Assembly (NCBI RefSeq): GCF_026616195.1
Contig: NZ_JANHDH010000002.1
Coordinates: 992,001 to 1,056,000, forward strand
DNA from: Haloarchaeobius amylolyticus
GTDB taxonomy: Archaea > Halobacteriota > Halobacteria > Halobacteriales > Natrialbaceae
Direction of reading: 5' to 3'
Length of the DNA stretch: 64,000 nucleotides
In this document: positions 9,819 to 18,512 of the stretch, one piece after another
Layout of the letters: each line of letters opens with the position of its first letter
Position numbering within the stretch: position 1 is the first letter of the stretch
Notes under the pieces: model-generated
What the model saw: only the letters and a program-made list of their open reading frames with translations
What the model was told of the DNA's origin: nothing
Databases searched by the model: none
Program-made: the position numbers and the translations under genes

Positions 9819-10007
9819 ATGGATGCCGAGACGCGAGCGACGGTACTGACGACGGTCGCCGTGACGACCGCACTGCTGGCGATGGGCCTCCTCGTGGTGG
9901 TCGTCGCGCCGACGGGTGGGTCGACGACGCCGGTACTCGTCTCCCTGCTGTCGGCGCTCGTGGCCGCCGGTATCGCCGGCCTCCACCATCGGCGGACGAC
10001 GCGGTAG
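9819..10007 (+). CDS. Small two-helix membrane protein
   Basis: This is a 62-residue protein with two hydrophobic segments (about 9-30 and 38-54) joined by a short Gly/Ser/Thr loop, ending in HHRRTTR. An AATATTT box near 9784-9791 lies about 30 nt before the ATG, which supports expression of this short frame. I do not recognise a family or function. Confidence 0.6.
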   Translation: MDAETRATVLTTVAVTTALLAMGLLVVVVAPTGGSTTPVLVSLLSALVAAGIAGLHHRRTTR

Positions 10008-10058
10008 GAGAGGGCAGGCAACCGAACGCTTTTGCCCTGTCTGGCAAAAATTACGTCC

Positions 10059-11759
10059 ATGTACGACGAGGACGAACTCGCCGACATCCGTTCGTCGCGC
10101 GAGGACTGGGAGGAGGAGACACTCGAACCGGTACTCGACCGGTTCGGGGAGCGCAAGGACCGGTTCGCGACGGTCTCGAACATGGAGGTCGACCGGCTGT
10201 ACACCCCCGACGACGTGGCGGACATGGACTACGGAGAGGACCTCGGCTTCCCCGGCGAACCGCCGTACACCCGCGGCCCGTACCCGACCATGTACCGTGG
10301 GCGCACCTGGACGATGCGCCAGTTCGCCGGCTTCGGGACCGCCGAGGAGACCAACGACCGCTTCCACTACCTCATCGACGAGGGCCAGACCGGCCTCTCG
10401 ACCGCCTTCGACATGCCCAGCCTGATGGGCAAGGACTCCGACGACCCCCTCTCCGACGGCGAGGTCGGCAAGGAGGGCGTCGCCGTCGACACGCTCCGTG
10501 ACATGGAGATCCTCTTCGACGGCATCGACCTCGGTGAGGTGTCGACCTCGTTCACCATCAACCCCTCCGCCCCGGTCATCTTCGCGATGTACGTCGCCCT
10601 CGCCGACCAGCGCGGCGTCCCGCGTGACCAGATCAGCGGGACCATGCAGAACGACATGCTGAAGGAGTTCATCGCCCAGAAGGAGTGGGTCATCCCGCCC
10701 GAACCCAGCCTCGACGTCGTCACGGACACGGTCGAGTTCGCCACCGAGGAGACCCCGCGCATCCACCCCATCTCGGTCTCGGGCTACCACATCCGCGAGG
10801 CCGGCTCGACCGCGGTCCAGGAGCTCGCGTTCACCCTCGCCGACGGCTTCGCCTACGTGGAGGACGCGATGGACCGCGGCCTCGACGTCGACGACTTCGC
10901 GCCCCGCCTCTCGTTCTTCTTCAACTCGCACAACTCCATCTTCGAGGAGATCGCGAAGTTCCGCGCCGCCCGGCGCATCTACGCCCGCGTGATGGACGAG
11001 TGGTACGACGCCGAGAAGCCCGAGTCCAAGCGCCTGAAGTTCCACACCCAGACCGCCGGCCAGTCCCTGACCGCCCAGCAGCCCCTCAACAACGTCGTCC
11101 GCGTCACCATCCAGGCGCTCGCGGGCGTCATGGGCGGCACCCAGTCGCTGCACACAAACTCCTTCGACGAGGCCCTGGCACTGCCCTCCGAGCGCGCGGT
11201 CCGGGTCGCCCTGCGCACCCAGCAGATCATCGCCGAGGAGTCCGGCGCAGCCGACATCGTCGACCCGCTGGGCGGTAGCTTCGCCGTCGAGGCCCTCACC
11301 GACCAGGTCGAACAGGAGGCGATGGAGTACATCGAGCACATCAAGGAGATGGGCGACGGCTCGGTCCGCGACGGCGTCCTCGAGGGCATCGACCAGGGCT
11401 TCTTCCTGCGCGAGATACAGGAGGCGTCCTACGAGTACCAGGAGCGCGTCGAGGACGACGAGGAGGTCGTCGTCGGCGTCAACAAGTACACCATCTCCGA
11501 GGACACCGAACCGGAGATACTCAAGGTCGACGAGGAGGTCCAGGAGAAGCAACTCGACCGCCTCGCCCGGGTCAAGGAGGAACGCGACGACGAGGCCGTC
11601 GAGGCCCGCCTCGACGACCTGCAAGCGGCCATCGAGAACGACGAGAACGTCATGCCGTACATCGTCGACGCGGTCAAGGAGTACGCGACGATGGGCGAGG
11701 TCATGAAGGTGTTCGAGGCGGAGTACGGCGCGTACTCCGAGCAGATCGGGCTGGCCTGA
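10059..11759 (+). CDS. B12-dependent acyl-CoA mutase large subunit (isobutyryl-CoA mutase-like pocket)
   Basis: This is a 566-residue member of the methylmalonyl-CoA mutase large-subunit family, without the cobalamin domain, so it needs a separate B12 subunit (see 34334-34750). Family motifs are strong: GPYPTMYRGRTWTMRQFAGF, GLSTAFDMPSLMG, SVSGYHIREAG, GGTQSLHTNSFDEA and IVGVNKY-like GVNKYTI. Aligned by eye to Propionibacterium MutB, the substrate-pocket Tyr89 is Phe89 here and Arg207, which binds the substrate carboxylate, is Gln207. Phe/Gln is the pair known from isobutyryl-CoA mutase; the length also matches IcmA. The family call is firm and the substrate call is an inference. The ATG at 10059 has a TTTTGCC element about 28 nt upstream. 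Confidence 0.9.
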   Translation: MYDEDELADIRSSREDWEEETLEPVLDRFGERKDRFATVSNMEVDRLYTPDDVADMDYGEDLGFPGEPPYTRGPYPTMYRGRTWTMRQFAGFGTAEETNDRFHYLIDEGQTGLSTAFDMPSLMGKDSDDPLSDGEVGKEGVAVDTLRDMEILFDGIDLGEVSTSFTINPSAPVIFAMYVALADQRGVPRDQISGTMQNDMLKEFIAQKEWVIPPEPSLDVVTDTVEFATEETPRIHPISVSGYHIREAGSTAVQELAFTLADGFAYVEDAMDRGLDVDDFAPRLSFFFNSHNSIFEEIAKFRAARRIYARVMDEWYDAEKPESKRLKFHTQTAGQSLTAQQPLNNVVRVTIQALAGVMGGTQSLHTNSFDEALALPSERAVRVALRTQQIIAEESGAADIVDPLGGSFAVEALTDQVEQEAMEYIEHIKEMGDGSVRDGVLEGIDQGFFLREIQEASYEYQERVEDDEEVVVGVNKYTISEDTEPEILKVDEEVQEKQLDRLARVKEERDDEAVEARLDDLQAAIENDENVMPYIVDAVKEYATMGEVMKVFEAEYGAYSEQIGLA

Positions 11760-11841
11760 GCCGACCCTCCAGCTCCCCCGTTCTCGGTCGCTGCCTGTCG
11801 GTTCTGTTCGACCAAACCTTTTACCAGCGGGCTACCCGTAT

Positions 11842-13782
11842 GTGGCATGCGTACACGTGGCACACGAACCCGACAGTCGCCCGCCGATATCGAGCCTCAG
11901 AGCGACCGAGACGGTCGACCCGCCGGAGTGGTTCGTCGACCAGGCGAACGTCGCCGACCCGGCGGTCTACGACCGGTTCGAGCGCGACTGGCCGGCGTGC
12001 TGGCGGACCGCGGGTTCGTTGCTCACCTGGGCGGACGCCTACGACAGCGTCCTGACGCGGGGCGACGCCGCCCTCCGGTGGTTCGACGGCGGCGTGTTGA
12101 ACGCCTCATACAACTGCGTCGACCGCCACGTCGAGGCGGGTCGCGGCGACGAGGCGGCCCTGCACTGGGCGGGGCGAACGGGTGAATCGACCACGTACAC
12201 CTACGACGACCTCCACCGCGAGGTGAACGAGACGGCGGCGGCGCTCCGGGGACTGGGTGTCGAGGCGGGCGACGTCGTCACGCTCTACATGCCGATGATG
12301 CCCGAGTTGCCGGTGACGATGCTGGCCTGCGCCCGGCTCGGCGCGCTCCACAACGTCGTGTTCTCGGGGTACTCGGCCGCCGAACTCGCCGAGCGCATCA
12401 GCCGGACCGACTCGCGGGTGCTGGTGACCTGCGACAGCTACTACCGGGGCGGGGCCGCGGTGAACCAGAAGAACAAGGCGGACAACGCCTGCCTGTCGGT
12501 CGACCACGACGTCGAGACCGTCGTCGTCAGGCGGTTCGGGGACACCTACCTCGGCGACGACCAGCACGAGTTCGACGACCTCCTCGCGGCGCAGGCGGGG
12601 GCGCAGGTCGACCCGGTCCCCCGGGCGGCCGCAGACCCGCTGTTCGTCATCTACACGTCGGGGACGACCGGCGAACCCGACCGGGTGACCCACACGACCG
12701 GCGGCTACCTCTCCTACGTCGCGTGGACGAGCCACGCCGTCCTCGACGTCGAACCCGAGGACACGTACTGGTGTGCCGCCGACATCGCCTGGATCACCGG
12801 CCACAGCTACATCGTCTACGGCCCCCTCGCGCTCGGGGCGACGACGCTGCTGTACGAGGGGTCGGCCGACCAGCCCGCCCACGACCGGCTCTGGCGGCAG
12901 GTCGAGGCCCACGACGTGGACGTGTTCTACACCGCCCCGACGGCCATCCGGTCGTTCATGAAACGCGGCGCCGACGGTCCCGACGAGTACGACCTCTCGA
13001 GCCTCCGGTTGCTCGGGTCGGTCGGCGAACCCATCAACCCGAGCGGCTGGCACTGGTACCGGACCCACGTCGGGAACAGCCGGTGTCCCGTCGTGGACAC
13101 GTGGTGGCAGACGGAGACGGGCGGCATCATGGTCTCGACGCTCCCCGGCGTCGACCAGATGAAGCCGGGTGCGGCCGGCCGGGGCGTCCCCGGCATCGCG
13201 GTCTCGGTCGTCGACGACGACGGGGCCGAGGTCGGCCCCAACGTGGCCGGGTCGCTCGCCATCACCCGCCCCTGGCCGGGGATGCCGCGGTCGATGCTGA
13301 CCGAGGCGACCGACCCGGACTGGGCGTACGTCACCGGCGACCGGGCCGTCCAGGAGGCGGACGGCTACGTCACCCTGCTGGGCCGGGCGGACGACACGCT
13401 GACCGTCGACGACGAACCCGTCGGGGTCACCTCGGTCGAGGGGGCCATCGTCGAGGTCGACGGGGTCGCCGAGGCGGCGGTCGTCGAATCGGCGCGTCGA
13501 GAGGACGTGGTCGCGTACGTGAGCACGACCCGCGACCGGCAGGCCGACCAGCAGCTCCGGGGAGACATCGTCGACCACGTCATCCAGGTGCTCGGTCAGG
13601 AGACCTGCCCCCGCCGGTTCGTGTTCACCGCCGAACTCCCGAAGACCCACTCCGGGAAGATCATGCGGCGGGTGCTGGCCGCCATCGTCGACGGCGACGA
13701 CTACGGCGACACGAGCGCCCTCCGCAACCCGGAGACCGTCGGGGAGATCGAACTAGTCGTCGGCCGCGAGGTTTCGGACTAG
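11842..13782 (+). CDS. Divergent AMP-forming acyl-CoA synthetase (Acs-like) with altered core motifs
   Basis: This is a 646-residue homologue of acetyl-CoA synthetase, aligning end to end with the two other Acs proteins in the window. DTWWQTETGG, the YVTGD hinge region and the acetylatable lysine in PKTHSGKIMRR (Lys606) are kept. The A3 phosphate loop reads TSGTTGEPDRV where TSGTTGKPKGV is expected, losing the conserved PKG. The A8 region (about 514-530) reads GRADDTLTVDDEPVG, lacking the NVSGHRLG segment, and the stretch before A7 is shortened. Activity may be changed or lost. The start is GTG; 11842 sits about 26 nt after a CCTTTTAC box, and the GTG at 11857 is an alternative. It follows the mutase by 82 nt. 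Confidence 0.85.
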   Translation: MACVHVAHEPDSRPPISSLRATETVDPPEWFVDQANVADPAVYDRFERDWPACWRTAGSLLTWADAYDSVLTRGDAALRWFDGGVLNASYNCVDRHVEAGRGDEAALHWAGRTGESTTYTYDDLHREVNETAAALRGLGVEAGDVVTLYMPMMPELPVTMLACARLGALHNVVFSGYSAAELAERISRTDSRVLVTCDSYYRGGAAVNQKNKADNACLSVDHDVETVVVRRFGDTYLGDDQHEFDDLLAAQAGAQVDPVPRAAADPLFVIYTSGTTGEPDRVTHTTGGYLSYVAWTSHAVLDVEPEDTYWCAADIAWITGHSYIVYGPLALGATTLLYEGSADQPAHDRLWRQVEAHDVDVFYTAPTAIRSFMKRGADGPDEYDLSSLRLLGSVGEPINPSGWHWYRTHVGNSRCPVVDTWWQTETGGIMVSTLPGVDQMKPGAAGRGVPGIAVSVVDDDGAEVGPNVAGSLAITRPWPGMPRSMLTEATDPDWAYVTGDRAVQEADGYVTLLGRADDTLTVDDEPVGVTSVEGAIVEVDGVAEAAVVESARREDVVAYVSTTRDRQADQQLRGDIVDHVIQVLGQETCPRRFVFTAELPKTHSGKIMRRVLAAIVDGDDYGDTSALRNPETVGEIELVVGREVSD

Positions 13783-14064
13783 CCGGGCCGACAGCCCCCG
13801 GCGCGGTACTGTGCAACACCGGCCAGAGAGACGGGTTCGTCCAGCGACGCTCTCGGTCGCCCCGAGGGGGCGGTCCCGTGCCGACCGGTGAGCTCCGACC
13901 CGCGGAGACTTCGTTCCAGCCTGCAGGGACGAAACGGCGACCGGTCTTCTCACCGGTGGATAACGTCTCGCCGGGACCGAACTGCGGGACACAGACGCGA
14001 CGTCTCAGACGACTGAACCCGTCGATTCCGAGGAACTGCCTGACAAACGATACCAACGTTTTAT
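13783..14064. other. Intergenic region without a gene
   Basis: This is a gap between the divergent acyl-CoA synthetase and the Bat-type regulator. I see no coding frame with haloarchaeal character and no tRNA. The right end carries the AACGTTTTATT promoter element (about 14055-14064) of the regulator. Nothing else can be supported. Confidence 0.5.
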
Positions 14065-14089
14065 TTCGTGGTAGCGACGATACCACGAA
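14065..14089. promoter_or_regulatory. Perfect 9-bp inverted repeat between TATA box and start codon
   Basis: TTCGTGGTA (14065-14073) and TACCACGAA (14081-14089) are exact reverse complements separated by 7 nt. The repeat begins right after the TATA-like TTTTATT and ends 2 nt before the ATG at 14092, so it covers the expected transcription start. A protein bound here would block initiation; autoregulation by the downstream regulator is an inference. Confidence 0.5.
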
Positions 14090-14091
14090 GC

Positions 14092-16203
14092 ATGGCACTC
14101 GGCAACACGAACCGCGGTGCCGGTGGGGGCCTCGACCGGCACGGCTACGAGTGCCTCCTGCGGGCGGCGACGACGCCCCGGGAGCGCCTCGTCCTCCGGC
14201 TCGGCGGGGAGGTCGGCCTGCGGCCGTTCGAGATGGTCGCCGTGCGGCCGATGGACGTCGCGCCGCACGTCGTCGACGGGCGCGTCCGGTTCCTGCTCCG
14301 GGTGGCCGGGGGCGAGGAGCCACGCGACGCCTACCTGCCGAGCGAGCTCGAACGTGCCATCTCGCGATACGCCCGCGACGAAGGTGTCGAACCCGCGGAA
14401 CCGCTGTTCGACGTCTCGGTGCGACGGCTCCAGATGCTCGTCTCGGAGGTCTCCTCGCGGGCGGCCGACCAGACCGGCCGCGAGTCGCTCGCGGGCGTCT
14501 CCAGCCGGGACCTGCGGCACTACTTCGCACGCAGTCTCCTCGTCGACCGGGAGGTCCCGGCCTCGGTCGTCATGGCCGTGGGTGGCTGGTCGGAGCTGTC
14601 GAGTCTCGACACCTACGTCGACGACCCGACCCCCGGTGAGGTCCTGGCCGCGTTCGACGACGAGGCCGGGACCGCCGGCGAGCCGCGGGTCGAGCGCCGC
14701 CACGACGCCGACCAGCCGACCCTCGTCCTCGACGCCGAGGCGACCATCACCCGCGTGAACCAGCGCTTCGAGGCCCGGGTCGGTCGGACCGCCGACGCCA
14801 TCGTCGGCGAGCCGCTCACGGCGGCCACGACCGCCGACCCGGACACCGTCGGCGGGGTCAGGGACGCGATGGCCGCGCTCGAACCGTGGCACGGGACCCT
14901 CACGTTCTGTCTGGGCCCGGACTGTTCGCTCCGGGGGCAGACGACCATCACCCCGGCGAACCCGACCGCCGCCGACCCCTCGCGCTTCGTCGCGGTCGTG
15001 ACCACCGACCGGCCGCAGGGCCCGGTGCCGGACGACCGGTTCGCCAGCGTCCAGCAGGCCATCCGCGAGGTGGGCGACGCCTACGCCGACGCGACGACTC
15101 ACGAGGGCGTGCTCGAGGCGGTGTGTGCCCACCTCACCGACAGCGACGCCTACGAGTGCGCGTGGGCCAGCGAGGCGCCGCCCGGCAGCCAGACCGTCCC
15201 GACCGTCTGGGCCGGTGCGGACGACGGCACCATCGAGCGTCTCGCGTTCACGGGCCCCGGATCGGACGGGGACACGCTGGCCGAGACGGTGGTCGAGACC
15301 GGCGAGGTCGAGACCAGTCTCCGGGATGGCCCCGACCCGGGACAGGCCGGCGAGTCCCACCCCCGGCTGGTCGTCGGGACACCGCTGGTCCACGGGGACT
15401 CGGTCTACGGGGCGCTGTGTCTGGTCGCCCCGACGGCCTCCATCGGCGAGTACGAACGGCGGGCGCTGGCCACGCTCGGCGAGCGCGTCGGCGAGGCGCT
15501 CACGGGCGCCGAACGCAAGCGCCTGCTGCTGGCCGACACCGTCGTCGAACTGGAGTTCGCCTGCACGGACCCGGACTCGTTCGTCGTGGCGCTCTCGGCG
15601 GAGCTCTCCTGTACCATCCGGCTCGAGGGCGTCGTCCCGGTCGACGACCGGGCCCTGCTGTGCTACGTCAGCGCCGTCGGGCGGACCCCAGAGACGGTCC
15701 ACCCCGTGGCCGAACGCCTCGTGGACGACGCCCGCCTCGTCACGGACCACGAGGACGCGTCCCTGCTGGAGGTCACCGTCTCCAGCGAGACGGTCGCCGG
15801 CACCCTGGTCGACCACGGCGGCAGCGTCGAGGAACTGGTCGCCGAGGACGGACAGGCGCGGCTTCGCGCCGAGTTCGCGCCGGAGACCGACGTCCGGGCG
15901 GTCGCGGACGCGGTCACGACGGCGTTCCCGGAGACGGAACTCGTGGCCAAGCGCGAGGTCGCCGCGGACGCGACGGGGACGACCGGCTTCCAGCAGTCGC
16001 TGTCCTCGTCGCTGACCGAGAAGCAACTCGCCGTGCTGCAGGCGGCCTACCACGCGGGCTACTTCGACTGGCCGCGTGACTCGACGGCCGAGGAGCTCGC
16101 GGAGTCGATGGGCGTCTCCTCGCCCACCCTCCACAACCACCTGCGGCGCAGCCAGTACAAGCTCCTCGACGCGTTCCTCGACGGGAGCGACGTCGGGACG
16201 TGA
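14092..16203 (+). CDS. Bat-type HTH_10 regulator with integrase-like N-terminal domain
   Basis: This is a 703-residue multidomain regulator. Residues 15-185 resemble the catalytic domain of tyrosine recombinases: Arg44 in EVGLRPFEM, Arg142-His143 in DLRHYFARSLL, Trp166 and Tyr175 in LDTYV. The usual first His of the HxLRH box is Arg139. A PAS-like segment (about 205-310), a GAF-like segment (about 325-480), a Bat/DmsR-type sensory domain (about 480-630) and a C-terminal HTH_10 (from LTEKQLAVLQAAYHAGYFDWP) follow. Bacterio-opsin-activator proteins regulate transcription; the integrase-like part may act in DNA binding. The gene lies directly upstream of an acs on the same strand, which suggests control of acetate or fatty-acid activation. 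The ATG at 14092 fits the TATA spacing. Confidence 0.85.
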   Translation: MALGNTNRGAGGGLDRHGYECLLRAATTPRERLVLRLGGEVGLRPFEMVAVRPMDVAPHVVDGRVRFLLRVAGGEEPRDAYLPSELERAISRYARDEGVEPAEPLFDVSVRRLQMLVSEVSSRAADQTGRESLAGVSSRDLRHYFARSLLVDREVPASVVMAVGGWSELSSLDTYVDDPTPGEVLAAFDDEAGTAGEPRVERRHDADQPTLVLDAEATITRVNQRFEARVGRTADAIVGEPLTAATTADPDTVGGVRDAMAALEPWHGTLTFCLGPDCSLRGQTTITPANPTAADPSRFVAVVTTDRPQGPVPDDRFASVQQAIREVGDAYADATTHEGVLEAVCAHLTDSDAYECAWASEAPPGSQTVPTVWAGADDGTIERLAFTGPGSDGDTLAETVVETGEVETSLRDGPDPGQAGESHPRLVVGTPLVHGDSVYGALCLVAPTASIGEYERRALATLGERVGEALTGAERKRLLLADTVVELEFACTDPDSFVVALSAELSCTIRLEGVVPVDDRALLCYVSAVGRTPETVHPVAERLVDDARLVTDHEDASLLEVTVSSETVAGTLVDHGGSVEELVAEDGQARLRAEFAPETDVRAVADAVTTAFPETELVAKREVAADATGTTGFQQSLSSSLTEKQLAVLQAAYHAGYFDWPRDSTAEELAESMGVSSPTLHNHLRRSQYKLLDAFLDGSDVGT

Positions 16204-16385
16204 CCGGGGGCCCGTCACTGTCGACTCGCGGCTCTAGGTGACTAGCGTTTCGAACGGGAGACAAGGCCCAGTATCCCCGTCTTAGCACCCGTCTCCCCCG
16301 CGTTTCGAATCGCACGACTGCACAGAGACTATCCTGATTTATCATAGTTAGATACGCCGGTTATTGTGGTTGTCACTTATCCTCA

Positions 16386-16400
16386 TGGCATAGTATGCCA
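16386..16400. promoter_or_regulatory. Inverted repeat overlapping the acs start codon
   Basis: TGGCATA and TATGCCA are exact reverse complements around a single G. The repeat covers the ATG at 16395, and a TTATTGTGG box lies about 27 nt upstream. A few such 15-mers are expected by chance in 64 kb, so only the position makes it interesting. Confidence 0.3.
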
Positions 16401-18380
16401 AACGAGGGGCAGCCAGACGCGACGATCGAGGCACGGTTGCGAGAGCAAGAGTACTTCCGACCGCCGCCGGCGTTCGTGGGGCAGGCGAACGTCTCGGACC
16501 CGGCCATCTACGACGAGGTCGGGGACTTCCCGGAGGGGTTCGAGCGGTACGCCGAGTTGCTCGACTGGGACGAGCGCTGGGATCGGACCTTCGACGGGTC
16601 CGACCCACCCTTCTTCGAGTGGTTCGTCGGTGGGAAGTTGAACGCGAGTCACAACTGCATCGACCGCCACCTGGCGGACCGGAAGAACCAGACCGCGCTC
16701 CTGTGGGAGGGTGAGGACGGGGAACAGCGCAACATCACCTACCAGGACCTCTACCGCGAGGTGAACGAGTTCGCGGCGGCGCTGCGCTCGATGGGCGTCG
16801 AGGAGGACGACGTGGTGACCGTCCACCTGCCGATGGTCCCGGCCCTGCCCATCACGATGCTCGCGTGTGCGCGCATCGGGGCGCCGCACTCGGTGGTGTT
16901 CGCGGGCTTCTCGGCGTCGGCGCTGGCCGAGCGCGTCGACTCCGCGGACTCGGACTACGTGGTCACCATCGACGGCTACTACCGCCGCGGGGAGTTCCTC
17001 ACCCACCTCGACAAGACCGACACCGCGATGGCCGAGCTGGACAGCGAGCCCGAGGTGCTCACCTGGACACGCCACGAGGAGCCACGGACCGACGTGGCCG
17101 ACGAGTACACGCTCGTCTCCGAGCTGCTCGCCGACCACCGCCGCGAGCGCGTCGAGCCGGTGTCGCGCGACGCCGAGGACCCGCTGTTCCTGATGTACAC
17201 GTCGGGGACGACCGGGAAGCCGAAGGGGTGTCAGCACCGGACCGGCGGCTACCTCGCGTACGCCGCCGCCACGTCGAAGAACGTCCTCGACATCGAGCCC
17301 GAGGACACGTACTGGTGTGCCGCGGACATCGGCTGGATCACCGGGCACAGCTACATCGTCTACGGCCCGCTCGCCCTCGGCACCACCTCGGTGATGTACG
17401 AGGGGACCCCGGACCACCCGCACAAGGGGCGCATCTGGGAGATCGCCGAGCGGTACGACGTCGACATCTTCCACACCTCGCCGACGGCCGTCCGGATGTT
17501 CATGAAGTGGGGCGAGGAGTACCCCGCGGAGTACGACTTCGACTTCCGGCACATGACCACCGTCGGCGAACCCATCCAGCCCGAGGCGTGGCTGTGGTAC
17601 TACAAGCACATCGGCGACGAGGACGCCGTCATCGTCGACACGTGGTGGCAGACCGAGACCGGCGGCCACCTCATCACGAACCTCCCGGCGCTCGACGACA
17701 TGAAACCCGGGAGTGCGGGGCGGGCCTGTCCCGGTATCGAGCCGGCCATCGTCGACGACCAGGGCGAGGAGATCGACCCAGCCAGCGGGAAGGCGGGCAA
17801 CCTCGTCATCACGCGCCCGTGGCCGAGCATGCTCCAGACGGTGTACGGGAACGACGAGCGGTTCATCGACACGTACTGGCGCGAGTTCTCCGACGTCGAC
17901 AGCGACGACTGGCGCGACTGGAACTACAAGGCCGGCGACGGCGCGGTCCAGGCCGAGGACGGCTACTACCGCATCCTCGGCCGGCTCGACGACGTGATGA
18001 ACGTCGCCGGCCACCGCCTCGGGACGATGGAGCTCGAATCGGCCGTCGCCGAGGTCGAGGACGTGGCCGAGGCCGCCGTGGCGGCGCGCGAACACCCGGA
18101 GAAGGGCGAGGTACCGGACGTGTACGTCGTGTTGCGGGAGGGGATGGACGCGAGCGACGAGGTCCGCGACCGTATCGTCGCCGCCGTCGAGGACGAGATC
18201 GGCCCGTTCGCCCGGCCCGCGAACGTCGCCTTCGTCGCCGACCTGCCGAAGACCCGGTCTGGCAAGATCATGCGCCGGCTGCTGGAGGACATCTCGAACG
18301 GCGAGGAACTGGGGAACACCACGACGCTCCGGGACCCGAGCGTGCCCGAGGAGATCCGCGCCCAGGTGCAGGGCGACTGA
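16395..18380 (+). CDS. acs: Acetate--CoA ligase family enzyme (AMP-forming)
   Basis: This enzyme activates acetate or a similar short acid to its CoA thioester through an acyl-adenylate; it is 661 residues, normal for Acs. All core motifs are intact: A3 YTSGTTGKPKG, A5 VDTWWQTETGG, A7/A8 GRLDDVMNVAGHRLGTMELE and the A10 lysine in PKTRSGKIMRR. The double Trp in DTWWQTETGG is typical of enzymes that prefer small acyl chains. Compared with the 23659 copy it has Gly-Cys-Gln instead of Gly-Val-Lys after A3 and a slightly different adenylation pocket, so the substrate may differ. It is preceded by the Bat-type regulator and followed by the LIV-type importer. Cytosolic. Confidence 0.9.
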   Translation: MPNEGQPDATIEARLREQEYFRPPPAFVGQANVSDPAIYDEVGDFPEGFERYAELLDWDERWDRTFDGSDPPFFEWFVGGKLNASHNCIDRHLADRKNQTALLWEGEDGEQRNITYQDLYREVNEFAAALRSMGVEEDDVVTVHLPMVPALPITMLACARIGAPHSVVFAGFSASALAERVDSADSDYVVTIDGYYRRGEFLTHLDKTDTAMAELDSEPEVLTWTRHEEPRTDVADEYTLVSELLADHRRERVEPVSRDAEDPLFLMYTSGTTGKPKGCQHRTGGYLAYAAATSKNVLDIEPEDTYWCAADIGWITGHSYIVYGPLALGTTSVMYEGTPDHPHKGRIWEIAERYDVDIFHTSPTAVRMFMKWGEEYPAEYDFDFRHMTTVGEPIQPEAWLWYYKHIGDEDAVIVDTWWQTETGGHLITNLPALDDMKPGSAGRACPGIEPAIVDDQGEEIDPASGKAGNLVITRPWPSMLQTVYGNDERFIDTYWREFSDVDSDDWRDWNYKAGDGAVQAEDGYYRILGRLDDVMNVAGHRLGTMELESAVAEVEDVAEAAVAAREHPEKGEVPDVYVVLREGMDASDEVRDRIVAAVEDEIGPFARPANVAFVADLPKTRSGKIMRRLLEDISNGEELGNTTTLRDPSVPEEIRAQVQGD

Positions 18381-18494
18381 CCGGCCGGCGGGCCTGGTCA
18401 GCACCCCGATAAAGGTATTTAAAAGATTTTAGATTGTGTTCTATTGTGGACATAGAGGGCTTCAAGAGAGCGTTTAGAAGAAATATCCAGTACT

Positions 18495-18502
18495 TTTATT
18501 AT
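18495..18502 (+). promoter_or_regulatory. TATA-like promoter of the ABC importer operon
   Basis: TTTTATTA in an unusually AT-rich stretch (18415-18512). It lies about 27 nt before the in-frame GTG at 18528 but only 11 nt before the ATG at 18513, so a leaderless transcript would start translation at 18528. Confidence 0.45.
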
Positions 18503-18512
18503 ACTATGTTTC

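Noticed and set aside
10059-11759. 2-hydroxyisobutyryl-CoA mutase identity
   Set aside because: That enzyme has Ile at the Tyr89 position and an Asp in the pocket; here Phe89 and GLSTAFD (Ala before Phe) are seen.
14005-16218. 737-codon minus-strand frame opposite the Bat-type regulator
   Set aside because: Composition is that of an antisense shadow and no domain is recognisable; the plus-strand regulator has clear domains.
16204-16394. Small gene in the gap before acs
   Set aside because: Frames are short and the AT-rich part fits a promoter for acs.
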